A stretch of DNA of 64,000 nucleotides. Origin: Thiohalocapsa sp. PB-PSB1 (lineage in GTDB: Bacteria; Pseudomonadota; Gammaproteobacteria; Chromatiales; Chromatiaceae). The first letter of the stretch is position 1. The number at the start of each line of letters is the position of its first letter. The notes under the pieces were generated by a model. The model saw only the letters and a program-made list of their open reading frames with translations. It ran no database searches and was not told the origin of the DNA. The stretch lies in contig CP050890.1 in NCBI GenBank assembly GCA_016745215.1, forward strand, positions 930,001 to 994,000. Reading direction: 5' to 3'. The position numbers and the translations under genes are program-made. Shown here piece after piece: positions 53,394 through 62,086 of the stretch.

Positions 53394-54734
53394 TCAGGCG
53401 CCGACCTCGGATCGAACGCTTTCGGCTAATGCCTCCGCGAGTCGCTGCACCTGTGCTGGATGCATGCCTTCCACCATCACGCGAACTACCGGCTCTGTTC
53501 CGGATGGTCGTAATAGTACCCTTCCCTGCTCGCCAAGTTCACTCTCGGCGGTGCGCACCGCGTCCTGCACTGCCGGCAGCGACAGCACGTCGATGCGCCG
53601 CTGCAACCGAACATTGACCAGGACTTGCGGGTAACGCTCGACGGCACCCGCTGCGTCGGCCAGGCTGGAGCCGAGTTCCGAGAGCGCTGCTAGAACCTGC
53701 AATGCAGCGATAATGCCATCCCCGGTAGAGGTCCGGTCGCGACAGATGATGTGTCCCGAGGGCTCTCCACCAAGTATGCCATCGTTGCGTTTTAACTCCT
53801 CCATGATGTAGCGGTCACCGACCTGGGTTCGTTGGAAGGGGACATTAATCTGACGCAAGGCGAGCTCCAGCCCGAGGTTGGTCATTAAAGTGCCGACCAC
53901 AGGCCCCTGTAAGACACCCGCCATGAGGCGTGCCTTAGCGATGATGTAAATCAGCGCATCGCCATCGACAACCCGTCCGAGAGCATCCACCATCATCAGG
54001 CGGTCGCCGTCACCGTCAAAGGCAATGCCGAGGTCGGCCTGTTCAGCCAAAACCCGTTGCGCCAACGCATCTGGCTTGGTAGAGCCGACCTCGCGATTGA
54101 TATTAAAGCCATCTGGTGCCGTTCCGATGGTCACAACCTGCGCGCCCAGCTCTTCGAATACGTACGGAGCGATGTTATACGTCGCGCCATGCGCGCAGTC
54201 GATGACGATTTTCAAATCGGACAAGGACATGGATGCAGGAATGCTGCCTTTGCAGAACTCGATGTAACGCCCGGCGGCATCCTCGATGCGGCGCACCTTG
54301 CCAAGCTGTGCTGCCTCCACCGTAACCAGTGGCCGATCGATTTCGGCTTCTATTTCCAGTTCGATTGCGTCAGGCAGTTTATCGCCATCGGCGGAAAAGA
54401 ATTTGATCCCATTGTCATCATAGGGATTATGCGAGGCGGTAATTACGATGCCTGCGACAGCCCGGAAGGTGCGTGTCAAGTAGGCAACCCCGGGGGTTGG
54501 CATCGGGCCAAGCAGGCGAATGTCCACCCCAGCGGCCACCAGACCCGCTTGCAGGGCTGACTCGAACATATAGCCGGAGATTCTTGTATCTTTTCCGATC
54601 AAGACTTTACCTCCGCGTTCCCCGCCGAGCACTCGCCCTGCGGCCCAGCCCAGCTTGACAACGAAATCAGGGCTGATGGCCGGTTCTCCGACTCGCCCTC
54701 GGATTCCATCTGTGCCGAAATATTTACGCTTCAC
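53394..54734 (-). CDS. glmM: Phosphoglucosamine mutase
   Basis: Interconverts glucosamine-6-P and glucosamine-1-P for cell-wall precursor synthesis. The phosphoserine loop is VITASHNPYDDNGIK near 98, the metal loop is DGDGDRLMM near 240, EPSGHI is near 325 and RPSGTEPVVRVMVEG near 415. Length 446. It follows folP on the same strand (37 bp gap). Confidence 0.96.
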   Translation of the reverse strand: MKRKYFGTDGIRGRVGEPAISPDFVVKLGWAAGRVLGGERGGKVLIGKDTRISGYMFESALQAGLVAAGVDIRLLGPMPTPGVAYLTRTFRAVAGIVITASHNPYDDNGIKFFSADGDKLPDAIELEIEAEIDRPLVTVEAAQLGKVRRIEDAAGRYIEFCKGSIPASMSLSDLKIVIDCAHGATYNIAPYVFEELGAQVVTIGTAPDGFNINREVGSTKPDALAQRVLAEQADLGIAFDGDGDRLMMVDALGRVVDGDALIYIIAKARLMAGVLQGPVVGTLMTNLGLELALRQINVPFQRTQVGDRYIMEELKRNDGILGGEPSGHIICRDRTSTGDGIIAALQVLAALSELGSSLADAAGAVERYPQVLVNVRLQRRIDVLSLPAVQDAVRTAESELGEQGRVLLRPSGTEPVVRVMVEGMHPAQVQRLAEALAESVRSEVGA

Positions 54735-54771
54735 CTACTACTCCGTACATCACAAACTCTTCGCGGTGTAT

Positions 54772-55650
54772 TCACATCGGGGTCGAATGCTGTTCAACAT
54801 GTTGGGCCTGTGCAATGCCAGCATCCGAGTCGGCTATGGCGCGCAACACGGAGAGGACATCAACAGTTGGCGCCACGTCGTGTACCCGAACAATGGCCGC
54901 GCCGCGCTGAACAGCCAACAGGGCGGCACCTAAACTTGCGGCAAGGCGATCGCCGGGTGCTCGCCCCGTGAGTGCTCCAAGCATCGATTTGCGCGAAAAG
55001 CCGACAACTATCGGTGCGCATAGATCGACGAAACGGTGCAGGTTACCAAGGATCTGTAGATTATGCGCCAAGGTCTTGCCAAAACCAAACCCAGGATCGA
55101 TGAGAAGCCGGTTTTGCTGAATACCTGCCTCGGCACAGGCTGATATCCGCTGATGAAAAAACCGTTTTATATCGGTCATGACGTCATCGTAGCGGGGATC
55201 ATGTTGCATGGTCCGCGGCTGCCCTTGCATGTGCATCAGACAAATAGGGACCTCGGCATAGCGAGCCGCGTCAAGCGCCCCATCAGCCTGAAGCGCGCGT
55301 ACGTCATTGATCATTCCAGCGCCGACGTCGGCAGCCGCACGCATTACTTCAGGCTTCGAGGTGTCTACCGACACTAGGGCACCGAAGCGCCGCACGATAG
55401 CGTCAATTACTGGAATCACGCGGCGCAATTCTTCGTCGGTTGGTACGCTGGCAGAACCAGGCCTTGTGGATTCACCGCCCACATCAATGATGTCGGCGCC
55501 TTCAGCAAGCATTTGCTCGGCATGTCGCAGAGCCGCATCGAATAGAAAAAAATCACCCCCGTCCGAAAACGAATCGGGGGTGACATTTAGGATACCCATG
55601 ATGCGAGGGACGCTCAGATCCAAGGATTGAGTCCTGCTATTGAGCAGCAT
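54772..55650 (-). CDS. folP: Dihydropteroate synthase
   Basis: Joins p-aminobenzoate to the pterin. GILNVTPDSFSDGGDFF near 19-35, DVGGESTRPGS near 57, NDVRALQ near 115 and DPGFGFGKTLAHN near 190. Length 292. pabC elsewhere in the window makes its pABA substrate. The conserved ftsH-folP-glmM order is kept. Confidence 0.96.
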   Translation of the reverse strand: MLLNSRTQSLDLSVPRIMGILNVTPDSFSDGGDFFLFDAALRHAEQMLAEGADIIDVGGESTRPGSASVPTDEELRRVIPVIDAIVRRFGALVSVDTSKPEVMRAAADVGAGMINDVRALQADGALDAARYAEVPICLMHMQGQPRTMQHDPRYDDVMTDIKRFFHQRISACAEAGIQQNRLLIDPGFGFGKTLAHNLQILGNLHRFVDLCAPIVVGFSRKSMLGALTGRAPGDRLAASLGAALLAVQRGAAIVRVHDVAPTVDVLSVLRAIADSDAGIAQAQHVEQHSTPM

Positions 55651-55707
55651 GGGTTGCGCTTGCTGTGCTAACGAGGGTGTTTATTGATGGCCGATGCAGG
55701 CGACGAA

Positions 55708-55739
55708 GGTGGGCTAAGATGATTTTTTCTTAGCCCACC
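55708..55739. other. Strong intergenic hairpin between ftsH and folP
   Basis: A perfect 12-bp stem GGTGGGCTAAGA / TCTTAGCCCACC with an 8-nt loop holding T5 (A5 on the transcribed, minus-strand RNA). No T-run follows in the direction of transcription, so it is not a standard terminator. It may be an RNA-processing or attenuation site separating ftsH from folP-glmM. Confidence 0.6.
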
Positions 55740-55785
55740 GAAGGTACCTGATTTTCTATTACTCCGAGCCAGTCAATGCTTGGAT

Positions 55786-57717
55786 TCAATGCTCGCTGGC
55801 AGGGCCACCGATTGGGCCACCGGCTGATTTGCCGCCAGCGGTTTTGCCATCGCCTCCAGGTGTTGGCGTTTCACCTCCTGCACCTGGTGGGGAGATATCG
55901 CTGGTCCACTGTTTCGGTGGGCGCGGCTCTTTACCTTCCATAATGTCTTGGATCTGGTCTGCGTCGATGGTTTCGTACTTTATGAGTGCATTGGCCATCG
56001 CGTGCAGTTCGTCCATATGTTCTGTGAGGATAGTCTTGGCACGTTCGAAATTGCGATCGATGACGTTGCGTACTTCCTTATCGATTAGGTGCGAGGTCTC
56101 GTCAGACACCGATTTGTGCTGAGTTACCGAATGACCAAGGAAGACTTCTTGTTCGTCTTCACTGTAGGTCAGCGGACCTAGCTTGTCAGATAGACCCCAG
56201 CGCGTAACCATGTTTCGAGCGATTTCCGTTGCTCGCTGTATGTCATTGGATGCACCAGTCGTCACCATGTCGAGGCCGAAGATCAGTTCTTCGGCAATAC
56301 GCCCACCGAATAGACTGGAGATTGAACTTTCCAGTCGTTGCTTACTGTAGCTAAAGCGGTCGTCCTCTGGAAGAAACAGCGTAACACCCAGCGCTCTACC
56401 GCGCGGAATAATACTCACCTTGTGCACTGGATCGTGTTGCGGAACTAGCCGACCGACAATAGCGTGACCTGACTCATGGTAAGCAGTTAACTTTTTCTCG
56501 TCGTCGGACATGACCATGGAGCGTCGCTCGGTACCCATCATGATCTTATCCTTGGCCTTTTCCAGATCTTCCATGTCGACCAGTCTCTTGTTCGACCGAG
56601 CGGCAAAAAGTGCTGCCTCGTTCACCAGATTAGCTAGATCGGCACCCGAGAAGCCTGGGGTGCCACGAGCGATGACTGAAGCGATGACATCTTCTGCCGT
56701 AGGTACCTTACGCATGTGAACTTTCAGGATTTGCTCACGACCGCGCACGTCTGGTAACGGCACGACGACTTGACGATCAAAACGCCCCGGCCGCAGAAGC
56801 GCAGGATCGAGTACGTCAGGTCGATTGGTTGCAGCAATGACGATGACGCCTTCATTACCTTCAAAGCCGTCCATCTCCACTAGCAGTTGGTTTAGAGTCT
56901 GCTCACGCTCATCGTGACCACCGCCCAGGCCAGCACCACGGTGTCGTCCTACGGCGTCGATTTCGTCGATGAATATGATGCACGGAGCATGTTTTTTCGC
57001 TTGCTCGAACATGTCTCGTACGCGCGATGCACCTACTCCGACAAACATTTCAACGAAATCAGAGCCGGAAATCGTGAAAAAGGGAACCTTGGCCTCTCCA
57101 GCAATTGCGCGGGCAAGCAGGGTCTTACCAGTACCTGGTGGCCCCACCATCAAAACTCCCTTGGGAATTTTACCGCCGAGCTTCTGAAATTTCGAAGGAT
57201 CGCGCAGGAAGTCGACGACTTCAACAACCTCTTCCTTAGCCTCTTCAGCCCCAGCCATATCGGCAAAGGTAACCTTGACCTGATCTTCGCTCAGCATTCG
57301 CGCCCGACTCTTAGCGAAGGACATGGCACCTCTACCTCCAGCACCACCTTGCATCTGGCGCATAAAGAAGATCCATAGGCCAATTAAGATAAATAGCGGG
57401 AACCAGTTGATGAGAATTTGCATCAGCATCGAGGGCTTCTCTGGCGGTGCCGCCTTGATTTCGACATTATTGTTGAGTAAATCCCCAACCATGCCGTCGT
57501 CGCCAGGACTATAGGTAGTGAATCGTTGGCCGTTTTCGCCGACACCTTCGATCGTTTTACCTTGCACTGTGACTTCCTTCACCTGGCCTTCGCGGACTTG
57601 GTCGATGAAGTCAGAATAGGCGAGGGTGCGAGGTGCAGTTTGCGTTGCGGTGAAATTGTTGAAGATAGACATCAAGACAATTGCGATGACTATCCAAAGG
57701 ATTAGATTTTTCGCCAT
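55786..57717 (-). CDS. ftsH: ATP-dependent zinc metalloprotease FtsH
   Basis: A membrane AAA+ protease, the partner of the HflK/HflC pair also in this window. The start at the ATG giving MAKNLILWIVIAIVLM is preferred over a GTG three codons earlier. Membrane segments lie near residues 5-22 and 100-118; Walker A GPPGTGKT near 192, Walker B IIFIDEIDAVG near 250, the SRH region and the HESGH zinc motif near 415. The C-terminus is Gly/Pro-rich. Length 643. Confidence 0.97.
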   Translation of the reverse strand: MAKNLILWIVIAIVLMSIFNNFTATQTAPRTLAYSDFIDQVREGQVKEVTVQGKTIEGVGENGQRFTTYSPGDDGMVGDLLNNNVEIKAAPPEKPSMLMQILINWFPLFILIGLWIFFMRQMQGGAGGRGAMSFAKSRARMLSEDQVKVTFADMAGAEEAKEEVVEVVDFLRDPSKFQKLGGKIPKGVLMVGPPGTGKTLLARAIAGEAKVPFFTISGSDFVEMFVGVGASRVRDMFEQAKKHAPCIIFIDEIDAVGRHRGAGLGGGHDEREQTLNQLLVEMDGFEGNEGVIVIAATNRPDVLDPALLRPGRFDRQVVVPLPDVRGREQILKVHMRKVPTAEDVIASVIARGTPGFSGADLANLVNEAALFAARSNKRLVDMEDLEKAKDKIMMGTERRSMVMSDDEKKLTAYHESGHAIVGRLVPQHDPVHKVSIIPRGRALGVTLFLPEDDRFSYSKQRLESSISSLFGGRIAEELIFGLDMVTTGASNDIQRATEIARNMVTRWGLSDKLGPLTYSEDEQEVFLGHSVTQHKSVSDETSHLIDKEVRNVIDRNFERAKTILTEHMDELHAMANALIKYETIDADQIQDIMEGKEPRPPKQWTSDISPPGAGGETPTPGGDGKTAGGKSAGGPIGGPASEH

Positions 57718-57937
57718 GTCACTCACGGCATTAGCCTCATAAGATTAGGACCGTACCCGGCGTTCCCGCCGAAGCGTGATCATTATTATCCGAGCGGTAG
57801 AGTAAAATCGCCTCAGGATGGATGACGGCGATGAACATGGTTAATAACATGGCATCGACATATGATTTCACCAGCATACTATATTATCTGTTTTCGTCTG
57901 ATGAAGGATGGCCTAGATTCCAGATAACCCACGCCCG

Positions 57938-58570
57938 TTATGTCGGTTCTACGCGAAGTCCCTTTGCTACCAAGTAAAGCTCACGGCTTTGTGATCGCGA
58001 TGCTTCCGGCTTCCGGCTGACAACTTGGCGAAAGGATCGCCTCGTTGCAGCGAGATATTCATCGAATCCTTCGCCGTGAAAGACTTTGACTACCATGGAG
58101 CCGCCAGGTTTCAGCATCGATTGAGTAAATTCTAGAACCAGCTCGGCAAGGAGGATCAGACGTGGCTGATCTATTGCTTTCATACCAGTAACGTTTGGGG
58201 CCATGTCGGAAAGCACAAGGTCCAAGGACTCACCGTTCAGCATGTCAATGAGATGTGATAACACTTCATCGGTGTGAAAATCGCCTTGGATGATTTCCAC
58301 GCCAGGAATCGGATCTAGCGCCAGTCGATCCAGCGCGATCACTCGCCCCCTCCGGCCCACCAAGGGCAGGATGACTTGTGACCAGCTACCCGGGGCTGCG
58401 CCGAGATCGACTACCCGCATATCAGGGCGGATCAATTTGTCACGCCGCTGCAATTCGAGCAGTTTGTAGGCAGCCCGGGACCGATAGCCTTCCCGTTGGG
58501 CTCGCTGAACGTAAGGATCTTTCGTGTGGCGGTCAAGCCATCGGCGGCTACTCGACTTAGGTTTAGGCAT
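57938..58570 (-). CDS. rlmE: 23S rRNA 2'-O-ribose U2552 methyltransferase RlmE
   Basis: 210 residues from MPKPKSSSRRWLDRHTKDPY; the upstream frame runs into a family A repeat and is not used. It has the SAM motif VVDLGAAPGSWSQV, and the K-D-K-E tetrad fits SRAAYKLLEL, LSDMAPN and VVKVFHGEGFDEYL. It is upstream of ftsH, as usual. No good SD is visible. The expected divergent yhbY is absent; family A copy 7 lies there instead. Confidence 0.94.
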   Translation of the reverse strand: MPKPKSSSRRWLDRHTKDPYVQRAQREGYRSRAAYKLLELQRRDKLIRPDMRVVDLGAAPGSWSQVILPLVGRRGRVIALDRLALDPIPGVEIIQGDFHTDEVLSHLIDMLNGESLDLVLSDMAPNVTGMKAIDQPRLILLAELVLEFTQSMLKPGGSMVVKVFHGEGFDEYLAATRRSFRQVVSRKPEASRSQSRELYLVAKGLRVEPT

Positions 58571-58609
58571 ATGCGTTCGTTGATAGCACTTGACAACGAC
58601 CGAGACCAA

Positions 58610-58905
58610 GGTGATTTCTGTCGAGGAATAGACCACCTAGTTTGTCTTCTCTGCGACCTCGACATTGCGGCAACCCGCCGGCCTTGTTCATAACTTCGAC
58701 CAACTGACGAGCGGGTGCTTGTGGCGTTTCCGTAAGACGTTGGTTATAAAGTTAAAATACTGGGGCGTTCGAGGCTAACCCCAAGCCTTGGCCGAGCTTA
58801 TGAACAAGGCCAACCCGCCTGTAGAGCGATCATGGGCGGGTTGCCACTTCGCGAAGGCGAACGAGAATTCGGCGCCAGTTAGTCTATTTCTTTCCGGCAA
58901 TCGCC
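58610..58905. repeat. Family A element, copy 7, split by a family B insertion
   Basis: Begins GGTGATTTCTGTCGAG and ends CCGGCAATCGCC; the flanking triplets CAA and AAA are no longer a match. Without family B and its duplication it is 156 bp. It lies 39 bp upstream of the rlmE start, the only copy on the 5' side of a gene within promoter distance. Confidence 0.82.
58680..58811. mobile_element. Family B miniature element, copy 2 (132 bp)
   Basis: Perfect 14-bp terminal repeats GGCCTTGTTCATAA and the 8-bp duplication AACCCGCC (58672-58679 and 58812-58819). It is inserted in family A copy 7, at a different place in the family A sequence than copy 1. Confidence 0.87.
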
Positions 58906-59278
58906 AAAGTCCTAAGGAAAATGATGTCGCCGCTGATCTATGTATTAATCTAAGCTGAGATTGAAACAATTGCTAGATGAAGCAATGTCTTTCGAGTGCT
59001 CTACGCGGGCATGGTAAGCGGTAGAGACTCGGATTGAGCTGGGGTGGTAGAGAAACGGGTTGTTCGGACGATCGAGCGTTACATAGGTAGAACCCAATCG
59101 CGACGATTTGCCTCACCGATGTACATCAGGGGTAGTCATTTGAATGATAGATTTTTTCTGGACCCAACTCTGGATCCAGCTTTGGACTCAGCTTGCCGAA
59201 GGCTACTTTTCTCCCGGATGGAGGCATGGCGCGGGGCAGAATTGCCCCGCAGCATCGAGGCAGCTTCCGTGTACCTTA
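58906..59278. other. Intergenic region between two family A copies
   Basis: No gene recognised. At 59231-59250, an 8-bp perfect stem GCGGGGCA/TGCCCCGC with a GAAT loop forms a compact hairpin without a T-run. A second, weaker stem lies near 59158-59179 (CTGGACCC/GGATCCAG). Either could be a 3'-end structure for a minus-strand transcript from the HiPIP gene. Confidence 0.4.
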
Positions 59279-59435
59279 GGCGATTTCTCCGGAGAATTAG
59301 ACTACCAGGCTTGTCCTCTCGTCCGGCATCGATGTTGTGGCAACCCGCCTATAGAATAACTATCAGCAGGTTGCCGCTTCGCATAGGCGAACGAGAATCT
59401 GGCGCCAGTTGGTAGATTACCCTCCGGCATGTTCC
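59279..59435. repeat. Family A element, copy 8 (complete, TTA duplication at a stop codon)
   Basis: 157 bp flanked by TTA at 59276-59278 and 59436-59438. The right TTA is the TAA stop of the HiPIP gene read on the minus strand. The last bases have drifted (CATGTTCC in place of CAATCGCC). Confidence 0.83.
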
Positions 59436-59795
59436 TTAGCCGGCTTTGAGCGTCCAGGAGGCGCACCAACCATTCTCATTGACGGCCTTGCCCGGGAATA
59501 GGCTGCATGGACGCCACTCGCCTGCATCGGCGAGCACGAACTGACAGTTGGCGCAATGCTGCTCTTCTGGCGCCAAGCCTGGCCGTGCCGCGGCAGCGCG
59601 GTCCGCCTTGGTTGCATCCTCAGAATATTTCAGCGCCTTTGCAGTTGGATCAGTTGCGGCGTCGACACGCGGCAGCTCCTCGGCTTGGGCAGCGGCCATA
59701 CCTACGAGGTTCATCAGCGGCACGGTTGCCAACCCGCCCAGCATCACCTTCATCGCCTCTCGACGGCTCTTATTCATCGGCTTATTTTCAGACAT
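59436..59795 (-). CDS. High-potential iron-sulfur protein (HiPIP), Tat-exported
   Basis: 119 residues from the ATG with GAAGGAG 7 nt upstream. The N-terminus has a twin-arginine signal (NKSRREAMKVMLGG, then a hydrophobic run to AAAQA near 38). The mature part has the [4Fe-4S] Cys set HCANCQFV near 82-85, CSLFPGK near 98 and GWCASWTLKAG near 112. HiPIPs carry electrons in the periplasm, in purple bacteria to the photosynthetic reaction centre or to oxidases. It is a good pointer to the type of organism. Confidence 0.93.
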   Translation of the reverse strand: MSENKPMNKSRREAMKVMLGGLATVPLMNLVGMAAAQAEELPRVDAATDPTAKALKYSEDATKADRAAAARPGLAPEEQHCANCQFVLADAGEWRPCSLFPGKAVNENGWCASWTLKAG

Positions 59796-59999
59796 TCTGA
59801 CGTCTCCTTCTGACGTGGAATAGTGATCGAGTTGGAGGTACCGCAGGGTAACTTCACCCTCCGGACCGCCGCACATTGTGCACGATGGCCGTGAAAAACG
59901 CGAGCACCAAGGACTGGCTTTGTCGCCGCATTCCAGCGTACCATCTGCGAGCAATGAGACAGCAGCCGATCGACAACGTTTCAACAAGGGGCGAAATTG

Positions 60000-60488
60000 C
60001 TAATGCAGATAAGTGCCGGCGCCAAGATAGCGCTGTTGCCAATAGTGTTGCTCGAGATGCGACAACCGAACTCGTTTTTTCGACGTTGATGCGTGCACGA
60101 AGCGATCGTGATCAACCATCATGCCCACATGATACTGATTAGGGCCAGTCTTGAAGAACACCAAATCGCCGGGTTCGGGCTGTTGCTCCACTGGCCTTGC
60201 GGAAGCTTTCTGCGCGGTGGATACGCGCGGAATGCTGATCCCGGCCGCGCTGTATGCGTATTGAGTGAGCGCGCTGCAATCAAGCGCTTGCCCCGGAGTC
60301 GCGCCACTGTAAACATAAGGAGTACCCACCTGCGACAATGCGGCCATGACCACGTTCGCCCGCTGTTTGCCAAGTTTGCTGAGGTCGAACTGCTCGCCGG
60401 CTACCCTGTAGGTCCGCGATGTAGAGCTGGCACAGCCATAGCAGGTCATGGCGAGAATCAAAGTGTAGAGCAGACCGCGGAAAAACAT
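60000..60488 (-). CDS. NlpC/P60 (C40) peptidase, exported
   Basis: 162 residues. The N-terminus is hydrophobic, with a possible lipobox ending at Cys19 (CYGC). The catalytic Cys is in LDCSALTQYAYSAAG near 70, the His in YHVGMMVDHDRFVHAS near 120, and the third polar residue is His near 132. Cleaves peptidoglycan stem peptides. 205 bp separate it from the HiPIP gene. Confidence 0.9.
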   Translation of the reverse strand: MFFRGLLYTLILAMTCYGCASSTSRTYRVAGEQFDLSKLGKQRANVVMAALSQVGTPYVYSGATPGQALDCSALTQYAYSAAGISIPRVSTAQKASARPVEQQPEPGDLVFFKTGPNQYHVGMMVDHDRFVHASTSKKRVRLSHLEQHYWQQRYLGAGTYLH

Positions 60489-60721
60489 TAAAGTGAATTA
60501 TTCCAAAAGTTCTTTAAGATATTATAAGTAATAGTTTTAGTTCCTGATTTAATCTTTGTCAAGCTGGGCGGGCAACCATCAGCATATGAGTTACGCGCCA
60601 GTGCAGACCAACGCCCACGCAGCGGCTCGCCTTTAAGATCGGCATAATCGGCAGCTGGCTTGATCATCGACACATGGCGTCATCTTCACCGAACATCCGC
60701 CGCAAAGGAGCATCAAATCTC

Positions 60722-62086
60722 ATGCAACTGACCGACATTATTGCGATTTTGATCAGCTTGTCGGCCCTGTTCAGTTGGTTCAACGTGCGTTTTCTGAAGA
60801 TGCCGACGGCAATCGGCCTGATGCTGATCGCCCTGCTGTTATCGCTGTTCCTGCTACTGCCGCTGCCCTTTAGCGACGGACTCGAGTCGGATGCCCAACA
60901 GATGCTGAACGACATCGATTTTGATGCAACCGTCCTGCACGGCATGTTGAGCTTTCTGCTGTTTGCTGGAGCTTTGCATGTCAAATTGTCGGATCTGGCG
61001 TCGCAAAAATGGGCCATCGCCTTACTGGCTAGCCTTGGCGTACTCTGTTCGACAGTCTTAGTGGGCGTTGGCGCCTATGCGATTTTTCTCCTGCTAGGGC
61101 TTGATGTTCCATTCATCTATTGCCTATTGTTCGGTGCATTGATCGCCCCGACCGATCCAATCGCCGTACTTGGCATTTTGAAAAGCGCTGGCGCTCCCAA
61201 GAGCCTCGAGACCAAGATTACCGGAGAATCTTTGTTCAACGACGGCGTCGCGGTCGTTGTTTTCCTGGTGCTATTCGAGATCGCCAGCGGTGGCGAGCAA
61301 GTCACCATTATGGATGTATTCGAGCTATTCGCGTTCGAGGCCATTGGTGGTCTTCTGTTTGGACTGGCTATCGGCGGACTTGCCTATCTGATGCTGCGTC
61401 ATGTGGATCATTATCAAGTCGAGGTCTTGGTGACCCTGGCTCTTGCCACGGGCAGCTATGCGTTGGCGGAGCATTTTCATCTCTCGGCGCCCATTACCGT
61501 GGTCGTCGCCGGTCTGCTGATCGGCAACCAGGGCCGCAAAGGAGCCATGTCCGACACCACCCGTCAACACCTGGATACTTTTTGGGAACTGGTCGATGAG
61601 ATATTGAATGCCGTGTTGTTCGTACTCATTGGGCTGGAGGTTCTGGTGTTGACGTTCAATGCTCAGTATCTGACGGCCGGTCTGCTGGCGATTGCACTCG
61701 TGCTGATCGCCCGTGCCATCAGCACCGGCATCCCGATTGCTCTGCTGCATCGCTTTCGCAATTTTTCGCCCGCGGTGATTACCATCCTCACTTGGGGCGG
61801 GTTGCGCGGCGGTATCTCGGTGGCGCTCGCTCTATCGTTGCCGGAAGGCGAAGTTCGCGACCTGTTGGTCACGGTTACCTATATCGTCGTGGTGTTTTCC
61901 ATCCTGGCTCAAGGGCTGACCCTGGCTCCGGTCGTCCGCGCCAATGCCCAGCGCGCGGAAATCGAGATGAAGCGCGCCGATTCGTCTGTTTTTCTGCTTG
62001 GTTCAGAACCTGATTCGCAATCCGAAGTCAATGCGGATACTGGACTTCGACCTGAGCCCGGACGCGGGTCGACGGCATCGCGATGA
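60722..62086 (+). CDS. Cation:proton antiporter (CPA1/NhaP-like)
   Basis: 454 residues from MQLTDIIAILISLSALFSWF (AAAGGAG lies 11 nt upstream; an in-frame ATG 16 codons earlier has no SD). About 12 membrane helices. The CPA1 ion-site motif is FGALIAPTDPIAVLGILKSA near 138 and GESLFNDGVAVVVF near 172. The C-terminal soluble tail is short. It exchanges Na+ or K+ for H+; ion choice unknown. It overlaps the next gene by 4 nt (ATGA). Confidence 0.92.
   Translation: MQLTDIIAILISLSALFSWFNVRFLKMPTAIGLMLIALLLSLFLLLPLPFSDGLESDAQQMLNDIDFDATVLHGMLSFLLFAGALHVKLSDLASQKWAIALLASLGVLCSTVLVGVGAYAIFLLLGLDVPFIYCLLFGALIAPTDPIAVLGILKSAGAPKSLETKITGESLFNDGVAVVVFLVLFEIASGGEQVTIMDVFELFAFEAIGGLLFGLAIGGLAYLMLRHVDHYQVEVLVTLALATGSYALAEHFHLSAPITVVVAGLLIGNQGRKGAMSDTTRQHLDTFWELVDEILNAVLFVLIGLEVLVLTFNAQYLTAGLLAIALVLIARAISTGIPIALLHRFRNFSPAVITILTWGGLRGGISVALALSLPEGEVRDLLVTVTYIVVVFSILAQGLTLAPVVRANAQRAEIEMKRADSSVFLLGSEPDSQSEVNADTGLRPEPGRGSTASR

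Noticed and set aside
58571..58636. Longer N-terminus for RlmE
   Set aside because: The extra codons come from the family A repeat, while homologs begin at MPKP-like sequences.
59231..59250. Intrinsic terminator
   Set aside because: The hairpin is good, but no T-run follows on either strand.
20027..59435. CRISPR array from the many short repeats
   Set aside because: Copies are tens of kilobases apart, 150 bp long, internally palindromic and flanked by TWA triplets. There are no regular spacers and no cas genes.
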